DNA of 61,754 bases from a bacterium (GTDB lineage Bacteria; Patescibacteriota; Patescibacteriia; UBA9934; GWF2-40-263). Positions 32,604 to 42,030 of the stretch are shown here, in pieces. Positions within the stretch are counted from its first letter, which is position 1, and every line of letters starts with the position of its first letter. The notes beneath the pieces are model-generated. The model saw only the letters and a list, made by a program, of their open reading frames with translations. It was not told where the DNA came from and searched no databases. The stretch is from contig JAGVPA010000023.1 of assembly GCA_020052445.1 (NCBI GenBank), forward strand, positions 1-61,754, in the 5' to 3' direction. A program made the translations under genes and the position numbers.

Positions 32604-33296
32604 TCAATCAATCCGACTCAACTCAATATCTTCAAAATTTTTACTTTGTTGCACCCTGACAATTCGCTGTTTGACGAGTTCCAGCAAAGCCAAAAAACTC
32701 ACCACAATATCAGCTCGGGATTTGGTACCGCTGATGACATCAGAAAAACTAAATTTCGCTCGTTCCATAACTGCCCGCTGAATATCGCGAATTTTTTCTT
32801 CAACTGTGGCCACCCGTTCGAGCGAGGCTTGTCGTAAAGCGAAAAACGGTTCGAGTTTTTTTATCAAACTTTTAAAAGCCTCAGCCAACAAACCGCTGTT
32901 TAAATTTTCTGGCGGACGGAAACCCGGCTCAACCGGTAATGGCACATAAGGCCGGGTATAAAGAGCGACCCCGCTATTATATTTAACTTCCATTTCCCTG
33001 GCCACCTCGATGAAAGCCCGATAGAGACGCAATTGAGCCGCTAAAGTATTTGGATCTTCGGCCTCAAGAATCGGTGCCGGTAAAATTGAGTTTGATTTAA
33101 TGAGCAAAAGTTTAGCCGCGACAATCAAAAAATCCGCCAGTTCGTCGGCTGGCACATTGGAATTTTCCAGATACTTAAGATAATCGCCGGTAACTTGGGC
33201 GAGCGAAACCTCAGAAATTGGCAACTCGTCTTTTTCAATAAGACCGAGGAGCAAATCAAGAGGACCAGAGAATTTTTCGAGCGAGACTTGATACAT
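32604..33296 (-). CDS. scpA: Segregation and condensation protein ScpA
   Basis: 230 residues. It begins MYQVSLEKFSGPLDLLLGLIEKDELPISEV, the classic kleisin N-terminus, and has FLIVAAKLLLIKSNSILP; the C-terminal winged-helix has VVSFLALLELVKQRIVRVQQ. It bridges SMC heads with ScpB. The start at 33296 fits the family better than one three codons earlier. Order aspS-scpA-scpB-dacA on the minus strand, with palindromes between the first three genes. Confidence 0.94.
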   Translation of the reverse strand: MYQVSLEKFSGPLDLLLGLIEKDELPISEVSLAQVTGDYLKYLENSNVPADELADFLIVAAKLLLIKSNSILPAPILEAEDPNTLAAQLRLYRAFIEVAREMEVKYNSGVALYTRPYVPLPVEPGFRPPENLNSGLLAEAFKSLIKKLEPFFALRQASLERVATVEEKIRDIQRAVMERAKFSFSDVISGTKSRADIVVSFLALLELVKQRIVRVQQSKNFEDIELSRID

Positions 33297-33301
33297 GAAA
33301 T

Positions 33302-33408
33302 CCAAAATGATTCTCCCTCTCCGGCCTGCCCCTCGAAGCTCGAGCGAAGTGGGGCGGGAGAGGGTTGGCCGTGCCCTTCCGAAGCCCGGCGAAGGAGGGG
33401 GTGAGAGG
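33302..33408 (-). repeat. GC-rich palindrome between aspS and scpA
   Basis: CTCCCTCTCCGGCCTGCCCC pairs with GGGGCGGGAGAGGG around CGAAGCTCGAGCG; a second arm CCTTCC..GAAGG follows. It fills the intergenic gap. Similar C/G runs occur at 44004-44045 and within 9271-9407. Confidence 0.65.
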
Positions 33409-33410
33409 AT

Positions 33411-34808
33411 TTATTTCAATTTAATATGCACATCGGATAAAGTTTTTTCTGGCAATTCGCTCGGTGCACCCATCATTAAATCTCTAGCGTCACCGGTTTT
33501 TGGCATAGGAATAACTTCACGAATATTTGGTTCATTGGCCAATATCATGATAATGCGATCAATACCTGGAGCAATACCACCATGTGGCGGGGCGCCAAAA
33601 GAAAAGGCTTCCAGCATGTGACCGAATTGAGACTGAATTTGCTCTTCATTAAAACCCATGATTTCCAAAACCTTATGCAAAGCGTCCGCGGAATGATTAC
33701 GAATACTGCCACCACCGGCTTCGTAACCATTTAAAACAATGTCGTACTGAGTGGTAAGAATGTCCCCGATGTTTTCTTGATTCATTAACTGCTCACGGTG
33801 TTCTGGAATAGCAGCCGAGAAAGGGTTATGAGTAAATGTCCAACCACCTTCTTCGGTTTTTTCAAAAAACGGAAAATCAATCACCCAACAAAAAGCCAAA
33901 AGATTTGGATCGTTTTTATCCTCTCGAAGATCGGGTTTGTCACAACCATATTTTTCCATCGATTCTTTATAAGACAAACGCGGGAATGGCACCTGTTGAA
34001 TTCGTTTTTCTGGCGTCACCGTCTTAACCATTTCAATCATCATTTCTTCGATCAGGTTCATAACATCCTCACGCTCAACAAAAGACATTTCCAAATCAAG
34101 CTGAGTGAATTCAGGTTGACGATCGCCGCGTTGATCTTCGTCACGGAAACAACGAGCGACCTGAAAATATCTTTCCACTCCACCGACCATTAACAGTTGT
34201 TTAAACTGCTGAGGCGATTGTGGCAGTACGTACATCTGACCAGCGTGAATACGTGAAGGCACTAAAAACTCGCGAGCGCCTTCTGGAGTACCTTTGGTTA
34301 AAATTGGTGTTTCAACTTCAAGAAAATCTCTTTGATGCAAAAAACCACGAAAAAAAGTTTCGACTTTATCACGCAAGATTAAATTTTTGTGCAAGCGTTC
34401 GCTGCGCAAATCGAGATAACGATATTTCAAACGAAGTTCCTCGTTAACACCAATAGTATCTTTATCAATTTCAAACGGTGGAGTTTTGCAAGTGTTTAAA
34501 ACCTTGAAAGATTTGGCAGCCACCTCAACTGTGCCGGTTGGCATGTCGGGATTAAGTTGCTTTTCGCCGCGTTTTTGCACCACCCCTTCAATTTCCAAAA
34601 CATATTCCCCACCGACTTCATCGACGGCTTTTAGCGAAACTTCGTCAAGATCTGGTTTATAACAGACAACTTGAACAATACCACTGCGATCTCGCAAGTC
34701 GATAAAGACAAGTTTTTCACCCATCCGACGAATACAATGAGCCCAACCATTAAGTTTCACTGTTTCCCCCACTTTATTTATTGTTTGGACATTCCAGGTT
34801 CTGGTCAT
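33411..34808 (-). CDS. aspS: Aspartyl-tRNA synthetase, bacterial type without GAD domain
   Basis: 465 residues. Class II motifs are clear: FRDEDQRGDRQPEFTQLDLEMSF (motif 2) and APGIDRIIMIL (motif 3). The anticodon-binding OB domain opens the protein (ETVKLNGWAHCIRRMGEKLVFIDLRDRSG). Bacterial AspRS is usually ~590 residues with a GAD insertion between motifs 2 and 3; here KYGCDKPDLRED runs directly into LLAFCWVIDFPFF, so the insertion is lost. It charges tRNA-Asp. A second, archaeal-type AspRS lies at 37519-38832. Confidence 0.93.
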   Translation of the reverse strand: MTRTWNVQTINKVGETVKLNGWAHCIRRMGEKLVFIDLRDRSGIVQVVCYKPDLDEVSLKAVDEVGGEYVLEIEGVVQKRGEKQLNPDMPTGTVEVAAKSFKVLNTCKTPPFEIDKDTIGVNEELRLKYRYLDLRSERLHKNLILRDKVETFFRGFLHQRDFLEVETPILTKGTPEGAREFLVPSRIHAGQMYVLPQSPQQFKQLLMVGGVERYFQVARCFRDEDQRGDRQPEFTQLDLEMSFVEREDVMNLIEEMMIEMVKTVTPEKRIQQVPFPRLSYKESMEKYGCDKPDLREDKNDPNLLAFCWVIDFPFFEKTEEGGWTFTHNPFSAAIPEHREQLMNQENIGDILTTQYDIVLNGYEAGGGSIRNHSADALHKVLEIMGFNEEQIQSQFGHMLEAFSFGAPPHGGIAPGIDRIIMILANEPNIREVIPMPKTGDARDLMMGAPSELPEKTLSDVHIKLK

Positions 34809-34835
34809 AAATTTTTATTTAAAATTTAGCTAACT

Positions 34836-36041
34836 TTAGTCAATTTTTACCACTCCGAGAAACTCATAATTTTGAGAGGAAGTATCCGGAGCTGTAAATT
34901 CTTTTTCACTCAAAATTACGCTTTCTTTAGTTTTTAAATCTAGTACCTTCAATTTTCCAGCCTGGTCAATAATTAATGAGCTGCCAATCAAATCCAATGG
35001 TGCGCCCTCAAAATCACATACCTCCCCCGAATCTGCAAGACTACCGCCGATCGGAACTTCAAAAACACATTCGTCATCCCCAGCCAAAAGCACCGTCTTG
35101 GTATCCGGCGACCAAATCGTCCACTGAATTTGTTGATCAGAATTTTCGCCGGTCCATAAATCGTATTCTTTACCATCTTTCAAATCAATTCCGTAAGCTT
35201 GGCTGACTCCATTTTGGTTATAGCTAAAAACTGTAATTAATTCAGTATTGATATCATACCAACTGAAATTTTCCAGATCATTTTTTAATCTGACCACTTC
35301 TTGCCACTCGTTATTTGCCAAAGAATATTGCCAAAAAACATTGGTGCTTGAGGAATCGGCAGTTCGACCATAAACATAAATTCTTTGGCCATCGTCGGAA
35401 ATAAACCAAGTACCGGCTTCAGCCATATCACAACCAACGTCTTGCCAAACAACTTCTGGAGCGGCCATCAAATTGTCATTTTTGTCAAAAACTTTTATAG
35501 ACAAACCATCTCTGGCCACCGGCATTTCGCCTGAGCCAAGATCCAAATCTTCGCTCGTCATGGAAAATTTTCCATTATTAGAATAAATAAACTGCTCCTG
35601 GTCTTCGCCCTCATAACCGTCGAGACCTAATTTTTCCCAAGTTTGACCGTTAAAAGAAGTCAGATAAAAGCCATTGCTATAAAACTCTTTTGTTGGATCT
35701 TCCGGAGTTTTTAGAATTTCTTTTTCACCACTTTCGATTCGATATCGATAAATGGTTTTATCGTTGGTGGTTGTCCAAGCCTCAGCTTCACTGTCCCAAA
35801 CGTCTTCACTTTGCGAAACGCTATAAACCGCATAATCCCCAAGCAACAAAGAGGTCTCGACGGGAAAATAATCTGAGTAGGTGGCCTTTTCGTACCAAGA
35901 CGTAAAATCCGGCCAACCACCGCACCAAGCCAAACTGCTCGGTTGTACAGGTCCGCCCCAACGACAAACCGAAAAATTCACCACAGTTAAAACCGCTCCT
36001 AAAAAACCGATGACAAATAAAACCGTTCGCAGTTTATCCAT
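34836..36041 (-). CDS. Membrane-anchored beta-propeller-like protein
   Basis: 401 residues. One N-terminal hydrophobic segment (LRTVLFVIGFLGAVLTVVNF) acts as signal anchor; the rest is outside and rich in beta-strand patterns with W/Y and D repeats (WFISDDGQRIYVYG, WTIWSPDTKTVLLAGDDE). These resemble TolB/WD40-type blades. No catalytic motif. Its role is unknown. It lies 1 nt from the asnS stop and 27 nt before aspS, so it is probably in the same transcript despite an unrelated function. Confidence 0.65.
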   Translation of the reverse strand: MDKLRTVLFVIGFLGAVLTVVNFSVCRWGGPVQPSSLAWCGGWPDFTSWYEKATYSDYFPVETSLLLGDYAVYSVSQSEDVWDSEAEAWTTTNDKTIYRYRIESGEKEILKTPEDPTKEFYSNGFYLTSFNGQTWEKLGLDGYEGEDQEQFIYSNNGKFSMTSEDLDLGSGEMPVARDGLSIKVFDKNDNLMAAPEVVWQDVGCDMAEAGTWFISDDGQRIYVYGRTADSSSTNVFWQYSLANNEWQEVVRLKNDLENFSWYDINTELITVFSYNQNGVSQAYGIDLKDGKEYDLWTGENSDQQIQWTIWSPDTKTVLLAGDDECVFEVPIGGSLADSGEVCDFEGAPLDLIGSSLIIDQAGKLKVLDLKTKESVILSEKEFTAPDTSSQNYEFLGVVKID

Positions 36042-36042
36042 A

Positions 36043-37344
36043 CTAAGGCGTTAATCTGTTGATCATTCTTGGAAAAGCGGCAGTCTCTCGTACATGATGA
36101 ATACCGGCAATCCAACGAGTTACCCGTTCGATTCCAATACCAAAACCACAATGAGGCACCGAACCATACTTTCGTAAATCTAAATACCAAGCAAAAATAT
36201 CAAGTGGTAAATTATGTTCTCGTAAACTTTTTACCAACGTTTCGTAATCGTCTTCACGTTGACTGCCACCGACGATTTCACCAAAACCGCGTGGTGCTAA
36301 AACATCGGCATTAAAAACCAGAGACGAATCTTCGGAATGAGTCTTCATGTAAAAAGGTTTAATGGTTTTTGGCCAATTTTTTACGATCACGGCGGCTCGA
36401 CTGTCACGGGTAAGAATTTCTTCATCCTCAGCACCTAAATCATCACCGTATTTTATCAATGAACCGTGCGTCTGAAGATAATTAATGGCATCTTTATATT
36501 CATAATGTTTAAACGGTTCCTGTAAAAATGCCTGTAGCTCAGTAACGTCACGTTCAAGAATTTTTAACTCTGAAGCTGCACGTTGAAGCACAAACTCTAC
36601 AACAAATTTCAAAGCTTTTTCTTGGAGAGCTAGACTTTCCTCATGATTGATAAAAGCTATTTCCGGATTAAGCGACCAAAATTCGGTGAGATGTTTTCTG
36701 GTTTTTGATTTTTCAGCTCGAAAGTTTGGACAAAGATCATAAACCCGACCAAAAGCCATACACATAGCTTCAAGATACAACTGACCGTTTTGAGTAAGAT
36801 AAGCTTTTTTATCAAAATATTCTACCTCAAAAAGATCAGTGGTTCCTTCACAACTATTTGGAGTAAAAGTTGGTGTATCGAGTTCGATAAAACCTTGACT
36901 ATTAAAAAATTCCTGCAAACCCAATTTAACTAAATGTCGTAAGCGCAAAACCGCCCACTGACTTTCACTGCGCAACCACAGATGCCGATTATCAAGCAAA
37001 AATTCCGGTCCATGTTCTTTTTTTCCAATTGGATAATCGTCCGGGGCGAGATTAATAATCTCGACCGAAGTTCCATCGAGTTCAAAACCCGAGGTGGCGC
37101 GCGATTCAGCCTTAACCGTTCCATGAACCGTGACTGACGATTCAATACGAATAGACTGCAATTTTTCCCATTGGTCAACCGGCAAATTGCCAGCTGAATA
37201 AACCACCTGGACCCGGCCTGAGCCGTCGCGTAACTGCAAGAAAAAAATCTTGCCGCTGGAACGGAAATTATAAACCCAACCTTTTAGTTCGATTTCCTCG
37301 CCAACGTGTTTTTCGATTTCGGAAACGTAAGTGTATATAGGCAT
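36043..37344 (-). CDS. asnS: Asparaginyl-tRNA synthetase
   Basis: 433 residues. N-terminal OB fold (GEEIELKGWVYNFRSSGKIFFLQLRDGSG), then the class II core with LTQNGQLYLEAMCMAFGRVYDLCPNFRAEKS, typical for AsnRS rather than AspRS, and motif 3 GIGIERVTRWIAG. It charges tRNA-Asn directly with free asparagine. Because it keeps the anticodon domain it is not an AsnA-like synthetase. Its presence beside an archaeal-type AspRS and GatCAB gives two routes to Asn-tRNA. Separated from that AspRS by 174 nt, where a GGTGAGA ribosome-binding site precedes the ATG. Confidence 0.92.
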   Translation of the reverse strand: MPIYTYVSEIEKHVGEEIELKGWVYNFRSSGKIFFLQLRDGSGRVQVVYSAGNLPVDQWEKLQSIRIESSVTVHGTVKAESRATSGFELDGTSVEIINLAPDDYPIGKKEHGPEFLLDNRHLWLRSESQWAVLRLRHLVKLGLQEFFNSQGFIELDTPTFTPNSCEGTTDLFEVEYFDKKAYLTQNGQLYLEAMCMAFGRVYDLCPNFRAEKSKTRKHLTEFWSLNPEIAFINHEESLALQEKALKFVVEFVLQRAASELKILERDVTELQAFLQEPFKHYEYKDAINYLQTHGSLIKYGDDLGAEDEEILTRDSRAAVIVKNWPKTIKPFYMKTHSEDSSLVFNADVLAPRGFGEIVGGSQREDDYETLVKSLREHNLPLDIFAWYLDLRKYGSVPHCGFGIGIERVTRWIAGIHHVRETAAFPRMINRLTP

Positions 37345-37518
37345 AAATTTATCTCACCGCAGCCGATCGAAAAATCCGCATCGACTGCTGGCGGAGCATT
37401 GGTTATTTTAGCTTAGTTTTAATGATTAGAGAAGTGGAAAACCGAACAAAAATTTAAACAAAAAAACCGCACAACTAAGAGAAAAAATCAAAGATTCCTT
37501 TTGTGCTAACCAAAATAT

Positions 37519-38832
37519 TTATGGAGTTAATCGATGAACCGATCGGTGAAGATAGGTAGCCTCTCGAATATTTGGCAAATCAAGAATTTTCATAATCATT
37601 CGGGCGGCACCAGCCCCCATTCCACCATGGGGTGGACAACCGTAGCGGAAAAAATCAAGATAAGTTTGAATTGACTCAATTTTTATTCCTTTCTCAAGAG
37701 CCTGTTTTTTTAATTGTTCATAATGATGTTCCCGTTGAGCACCGGTAGTTATTTCTATTCCGTCCCAAAGCAAATCAAAACTTTTTGTTAAAGTAGGGTC
37801 AGATTCTAATCGCATATGATAAAAAGGACGAACCTGTTTTGGGTATTCGGTAACGAACACAAATTCATGACCGTAAGTTTCTTTTACAATAGTCGATATC
37901 TCACGTTCTTCTTCCGGCGAAAGATCACCATCGCGTCGATCAACAATTTCGTGTTTTTTAAGTAACTCTTTTGTTTCCTTCATAGACAAACGAGGAAACG
38001 GAAGGGTGGGGACAATAATTTCTCGTTGATACAGCTCTTTAATACGCGAACCTAATTTTCTTTTAATTTCAGACAACGCAAAAACAATTGCTTCTTCCCA
38101 AATTTTCATTACATCTTCATAGGACTCAATCCATGAAATTTCCATATCAAACCCGGTAAATTCAGTGGCGTGTCGCGGGGTAAAAGATGGTTCAGCTCGA
38201 AAGATCGGCCCGACTTCAAAAACCCGATCAAAACCAGCCGCCATAGCCATTTGTTTATAGAATTGCGGTGATTGAGCTAAAAAAGCTTGGCGATCAAAAT
38301 ATTCTACCTTAAAAAATTCCGCCCCGCCTTCACTCGCGGCGTCCATAAGCTTTGGCGAATGGATTTCCAAAAAACCTTTTTTAATCCAAAAGGTTCTGAG
38401 CGACTGTTCAAGCAAAGTCCAAACCTCGAAAATAAGCCGTTTTTCTGGTTTACGTAAATCAAGCCAACGAAAATCCATTCGAACATTTGGATCAACTTTT
38501 TCTGCTTTTGGACTAAATAACGGGATTGGTTTTTGGGCATCGGCACTAGATAAAATAACGATATCTTGTACTACGACTTCATACCCACTTTTGGCTCTTG
38601 ATTCTTGATGCACTAATCCTGTAATTTTTACCGTCGATTCCGTAGTTATTGTTAAACTCAATTCGTATAAACTCTGAAGGGATTCATCGACTACACACTG
38701 AATCAACCCCGTTCGATCACGTAAAATAATAAAACAGGTTTTACTTTGTTTGCGAATTGTTTGGACAAAACCTTGAATGCAGACTTGTTGGCCATCTTGG
38801 TCACTTAAGGTTTCGGCTTGTGTAATAATCAT
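37519..38832 (-). CDS. Aspartyl-tRNA synthetase, archaeal/AspS2 type (possibly non-discriminating)
   Basis: 437 residues, without any GAD insertion. The core LAQSPQFYKQMAMAAGFDRVF and GPIFRAEPSFTPRHATEF are characteristic of archaeal and eukaryotic AspRS, and it ends RSVHRLTP. In Thermus and Deinococcus a second AspRS of this type attaches Asp to both tRNA-Asp and tRNA-Asn, and GatCAB turns the latter into Asn-tRNA. Here it starts 1 nt after gatB, supporting that role. By eye, the position that is Trp in discriminating archaeal enzymes looks like Gln (GFVQ), so specificity is undecided. Confidence 0.85.
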   Translation of the reverse strand: MIITQAETLSDQDGQQVCIQGFVQTIRKQSKTCFIILRDRTGLIQCVVDESLQSLYELSLTITTESTVKITGLVHQESRAKSGYEVVVQDIVILSSADAQKPIPLFSPKAEKVDPNVRMDFRWLDLRKPEKRLIFEVWTLLEQSLRTFWIKKGFLEIHSPKLMDAASEGGAEFFKVEYFDRQAFLAQSPQFYKQMAMAAGFDRVFEVGPIFRAEPSFTPRHATEFTGFDMEISWIESYEDVMKIWEEAIVFALSEIKRKLGSRIKELYQREIIVPTLPFPRLSMKETKELLKKHEIVDRRDGDLSPEEEREISTIVKETYGHEFVFVTEYPKQVRPFYHMRLESDPTLTKSFDLLWDGIEITTGAQREHHYEQLKKQALEKGIKIESIQTYLDFFRYGCPPHGGMGAGAARMIMKILDLPNIREATYLHRSVHRLTP

Positions 38833-38833
38833 A

Positions 38834-40279
38834 CTATTTATTTTTTTGTTGTCTCATGGCCTCCAAAGTTTTATGTATAGTGTCAGAAATTTCTCGTCCA
38901 CTGAACATACCCTTTGTTTCTCGCATAACCAACCCAATAAATGCTTGTAAAACTTTTTCCTCTCCGACCAAATACTGGTTAACCAACGAAGTATTTTTAG
39001 ACAAGACATTGGTTACCACTTGAGAAAGATCAACTTTTTCAGAACACACCAAGGTTTCAAAATCATTTATACATTTGGCAAGGTTATTATTTTTTTTGCA
39101 AGAACTCAAAAACTTTTTTGCTGTTGAGACAGGAATTATTCCTTCATTAACTTTTTTTATAAGTAACAACATTTCGTCTTCAGAAAACGGTATGGATCCG
39201 TAAGTTTCAAACAAAAGAGGGACTTCAGTTATATAAAAATTAAGCGCTAGATCTTTTTCTTCTTTGCTTTCCATTTTTTTACATAGGTCAGCAAAAGACC
39301 AAAATAATTCCGTTGAATCAAGAAGACTAAGCAGTTTAATAAGATCAACACCTTCTTCAATCAATTTAGAAAATTCATCTTTTCTCAATCGTGGGCAATC
39401 TTTTGTTAAACAAGTAATCGCTTCTTCAGAAAGTTTGACGACTGGAATATCCGGCTCTGGAAAATAACGATAATCGGCGGCTGTTTCTTTTGTTCGCATG
39501 GGGTAAGTGGCCATACGCTCATCATTCCACAATACCGTCGACGCCATTTCCGGATATGTACCGGACTGCCATTCGGTTTTTAATTTTTCTTCTTGATATT
39601 TCAAGGCGCTTTCAACACTTCGAAAAGAGTTAAGGTTTTTAATTTCCACCCGAGAGTATAATTTTTCTTCGCCAAATTTTCGCAATGAAATACTGGCATC
39701 ACAACGCATTTGGCCTTTTTCCATATCAGCATCACTGATACCTAAATCTTTCACCAATCTCCGAATGGCTTTAAGCAAAGCTTTAGCTTCCTCGGCTGAT
39801 CGCAAGTCTGGTTCGGTAACCATTTCCACTAACGGAACCGAGGAACGATTAAAATCAATAAAAGTTTTATCGACGCCATGTACAGATTTTGCCGCATCTT
39901 CCTCAAGATGAACTCGAGTCATACGTACAGAATGCAAAGTATTGTTAAATGGAAAAAATACCTCACCGCCTTGGCCAATAGGTAAATCGAACTGGGAAAT
40001 CTGAAAACCTTTTGGTAAATCCGGATAAAAATATGATTTTCGATCCCATTTTGTGTGTCGAGAAATTGTACTTTTTAAAGTCGAAGCTAAAAGAACCGTT
40101 TGCTCAAAAGCTCGTTTGTTCAACAACGGCAAAGTTCCGACCATACCCATACAAGTTGGGCAGACATTGATATTTGGTTCGGTGCTCATTGAATCATTTT
40201 TACAAGAACAAAACATTTTTGAGGCAGTTTTAAGCTCAACGTGAATTTCCAAGCCGATGACGGTTTCTAGTTTTTCCAT
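38834..40279 (-). CDS. gatB: Asp/Glu-tRNA amidotransferase subunit B
   Basis: 481 residues. GLEIHVELKTASKMFC opens the kinase-like catalytic domain. The C-terminal part contains the helical and YqeY-like tail (IGLVMRETKGMFSGREISDTI) that holds the tRNA elbow. GatB activates the mischarged Asp or Glu with ATP, then amidates it with ammonia from GatA. Length is normal. Operon order gatC-gatA-gatB-aspS2 with 1-5 nt gaps. Confidence 0.95.
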   Translation of the reverse strand: MEKLETVIGLEIHVELKTASKMFCSCKNDSMSTEPNINVCPTCMGMVGTLPLLNKRAFEQTVLLASTLKSTISRHTKWDRKSYFYPDLPKGFQISQFDLPIGQGGEVFFPFNNTLHSVRMTRVHLEEDAAKSVHGVDKTFIDFNRSSVPLVEMVTEPDLRSAEEAKALLKAIRRLVKDLGISDADMEKGQMRCDASISLRKFGEEKLYSRVEIKNLNSFRSVESALKYQEEKLKTEWQSGTYPEMASTVLWNDERMATYPMRTKETAADYRYFPEPDIPVVKLSEEAITCLTKDCPRLRKDEFSKLIEEGVDLIKLLSLLDSTELFWSFADLCKKMESKEEKDLALNFYITEVPLLFETYGSIPFSEDEMLLLIKKVNEGIIPVSTAKKFLSSCKKNNNLAKCINDFETLVCSEKVDLSQVVTNVLSKNTSLVNQYLVGEEKVLQAFIGLVMRETKGMFSGREISDTIHKTLEAMRQQKNK

Positions 40280-40284
40280 ATAAA

Positions 40285-41718
40285 TTATGTGTGTGATTGT
40301 TCAAAATCCAATGATGCTTTAAGAGCGGATGTTTCATTTAAATATGAGGCGGTAATTTGCATACCGACTGGCAGGTGGCCGATTAAACCACATGGAACGT
40401 TAATGGTTGGCAGTCCGGCCAAACTGAAACCAACAGTAAAAATATCAGCTAAATACATAGTCAACGGGTCATCAACTTTTTCACCAACTGAAAAAGCAGG
40501 AAACGGCGAAGTCGGAGTAATAATCAAATCAACTTCTTCAAAAGCTTTTTTAAAATCTTCACGAATTAGAGTCCGGACTTTTTGCGCTCGTTTATAATAA
40601 GCGTCAAAATAACCGGAAGATAACGAAAACGTTCCTAAAATAATTCGGCGTTTTACTTCAGGACCAAAACCATAAGTTCGAGATCGTTTGTAAAGATCTT
40701 CAAGATTGGTTGGATCGGGTGCCCGATAACCAAATCTGACGCCATCTAAACGAGCCAGGTTAGAACTTGCTTCAGAAGTTACCAACAAGTAATAACAAGC
40801 GATGGCATATTTTGTATGCGGTAAAGATATTTCCACCACCTCGTAACCTTTTCGTCTAAAAACTTCTAAAGCGCTATCAATAATCGCCGTTGTTTTGGTA
40901 TCCAGTCCGTTGAAATATTCTTTTGGTAAACCGATTTTTTTAGGTTTATCTTTTTTTGTTTCCAATTCAACCAAGTAATCAGGAACTAAATCGGGCACGG
41001 TCGTGGCGTCTAAAGAATCGTTTCCGGCAATAACTGAAAGAACAATGGCGATATCGCGAGTCGATCGAGCCATTGGCCCGATAGAATCAAATGATGAAGC
41101 ATACGCAATTGAGCCGTAACGAGAAACTCGTCCATAACTAACCTTGAAACCATAGATCCCGCAAAAAGAAGCCGGTTGTCTGATGGAGCCGCCCGTATCT
41201 TCGCCCAAAGCAAAAGTACACATTCCTGAAACCACGGAGGCCGCCGCACCACCACTTGAACCGCCGGCAACTTTTGTTAAATCGTGAGGATTTTTTGTAA
41301 CCCCAAAATCAGAATTTTCCGTTGAACTTCCGAAACCATAAGCGTCACAGTTAGTTTTTCCAATAACGATTGCTCCGGCTTCTTTCAAGCGTTTAATAAC
41401 GGTAGCGTCATATGGCGCGACGAAAAATTCGAGGATTTTTGAACCGGCTGTAGCCGACATATCTTCAACTAAAATAACATCCTTAACCGAGAAAGGAATT
41501 CCTTCCAACAAACCGATCATTTCGCCGGCTTTAATCTTGCTATCCACTTCATCGGCACATTTTAAGGCCATCTCTGGATAAACCGACAAAAAAGCATGAA
41601 TTTCTCCGTCTTTTTCTTTTATACACTTAAGGCAGTCCTCGATTATTTCCCGACAAGAAAACTTCTTGGCAGCCAAACCATCATGCAATTCTTCAATTGA
41701 TAATAAATTTAAAGACAT
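40285..41718 (-). CDS. gatA: Asp/Glu-tRNA amidotransferase subunit A
   Basis: 477 residues of the amidase-signature family. The Ser-cisSer-Lys triad is recognisable: Lys in IPFSVKDVI (about 76), and the serines in AGGSSGGAAASVVSG and EDTGGSIRQPASFCG. It hydrolyses glutamine and sends ammonia to GatB. The ATG at 41718 is used because it is 1 nt after gatC; an upstream frame overlaps gatC. Intact and full-length. Confidence 0.96.
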   Translation of the reverse strand: MSLNLLSIEELHDGLAAKKFSCREIIEDCLKCIKEKDGEIHAFLSVYPEMALKCADEVDSKIKAGEMIGLLEGIPFSVKDVILVEDMSATAGSKILEFFVAPYDATVIKRLKEAGAIVIGKTNCDAYGFGSSTENSDFGVTKNPHDLTKVAGGSSGGAAASVVSGMCTFALGEDTGGSIRQPASFCGIYGFKVSYGRVSRYGSIAYASSFDSIGPMARSTRDIAIVLSVIAGNDSLDATTVPDLVPDYLVELETKKDKPKKIGLPKEYFNGLDTKTTAIIDSALEVFRRKGYEVVEISLPHTKYAIACYYLLVTSEASSNLARLDGVRFGYRAPDPTNLEDLYKRSRTYGFGPEVKRRIILGTFSLSSGYFDAYYKRAQKVRTLIREDFKKAFEEVDLIITPTSPFPAFSVGEKVDDPLTMYLADIFTVGFSLAGLPTINVPCGLIGHLPVGMQITASYLNETSALKASLDFEQSHT

Positions 41719-41719
41719 A

Positions 41720-42010
41720 TTAAACAACTTTTGGGACAACAATGTATCCGTTTTCTAATTTTGGAGCGGTGTGAATAAGTTTTTGTTTTTTATCAGCTGG
41801 GTAATCAATAACAATATCTTCACGAAAGACATTAGACAGACCAGTCACTTGATCGGTCGGTTCAACATCAGACACGTCGATCTCATTAAGTTGTTCCGCA
41901 TAACCAAGAACGTCTCCCATTTCTTTTGTAAAACGATCGGTTTCGTCGTCGTCTAAAATTAGATTGGATAAATTAGCGACTTTTTTTACGAGTTCTTTAT
42001 CGATGTGCAT
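41720..42010 (-). CDS. gatC: Asp/Glu-tRNA amidotransferase subunit C
   Basis: 96 residues; starts MHIDKELVKKVANLSNLILDDDE and ends with the GatA-wrapping tail (FREDIVIDYPADKKQKLIHTAPKLENGYIVVPKVV). GatC holds the GatA-GatB pair together. The start at 42010 is chosen since the longer frame extends into tRNA-Asn. It begins 20 nt after the tRNA-Asn 3' end, so one transcript may carry the tRNA and the gat genes. Confidence 0.94.
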   Translation of the reverse strand: MHIDKELVKKVANLSNLILDDDETDRFTKEMGDVLGYAEQLNEIDVSDVEPTDQVTGLSNVFREDIVIDYPADKKQKLIHTAPKLENGYIVVPKVV

Positions 42011-42030
42011 AAATATATTTGGATTAAATT

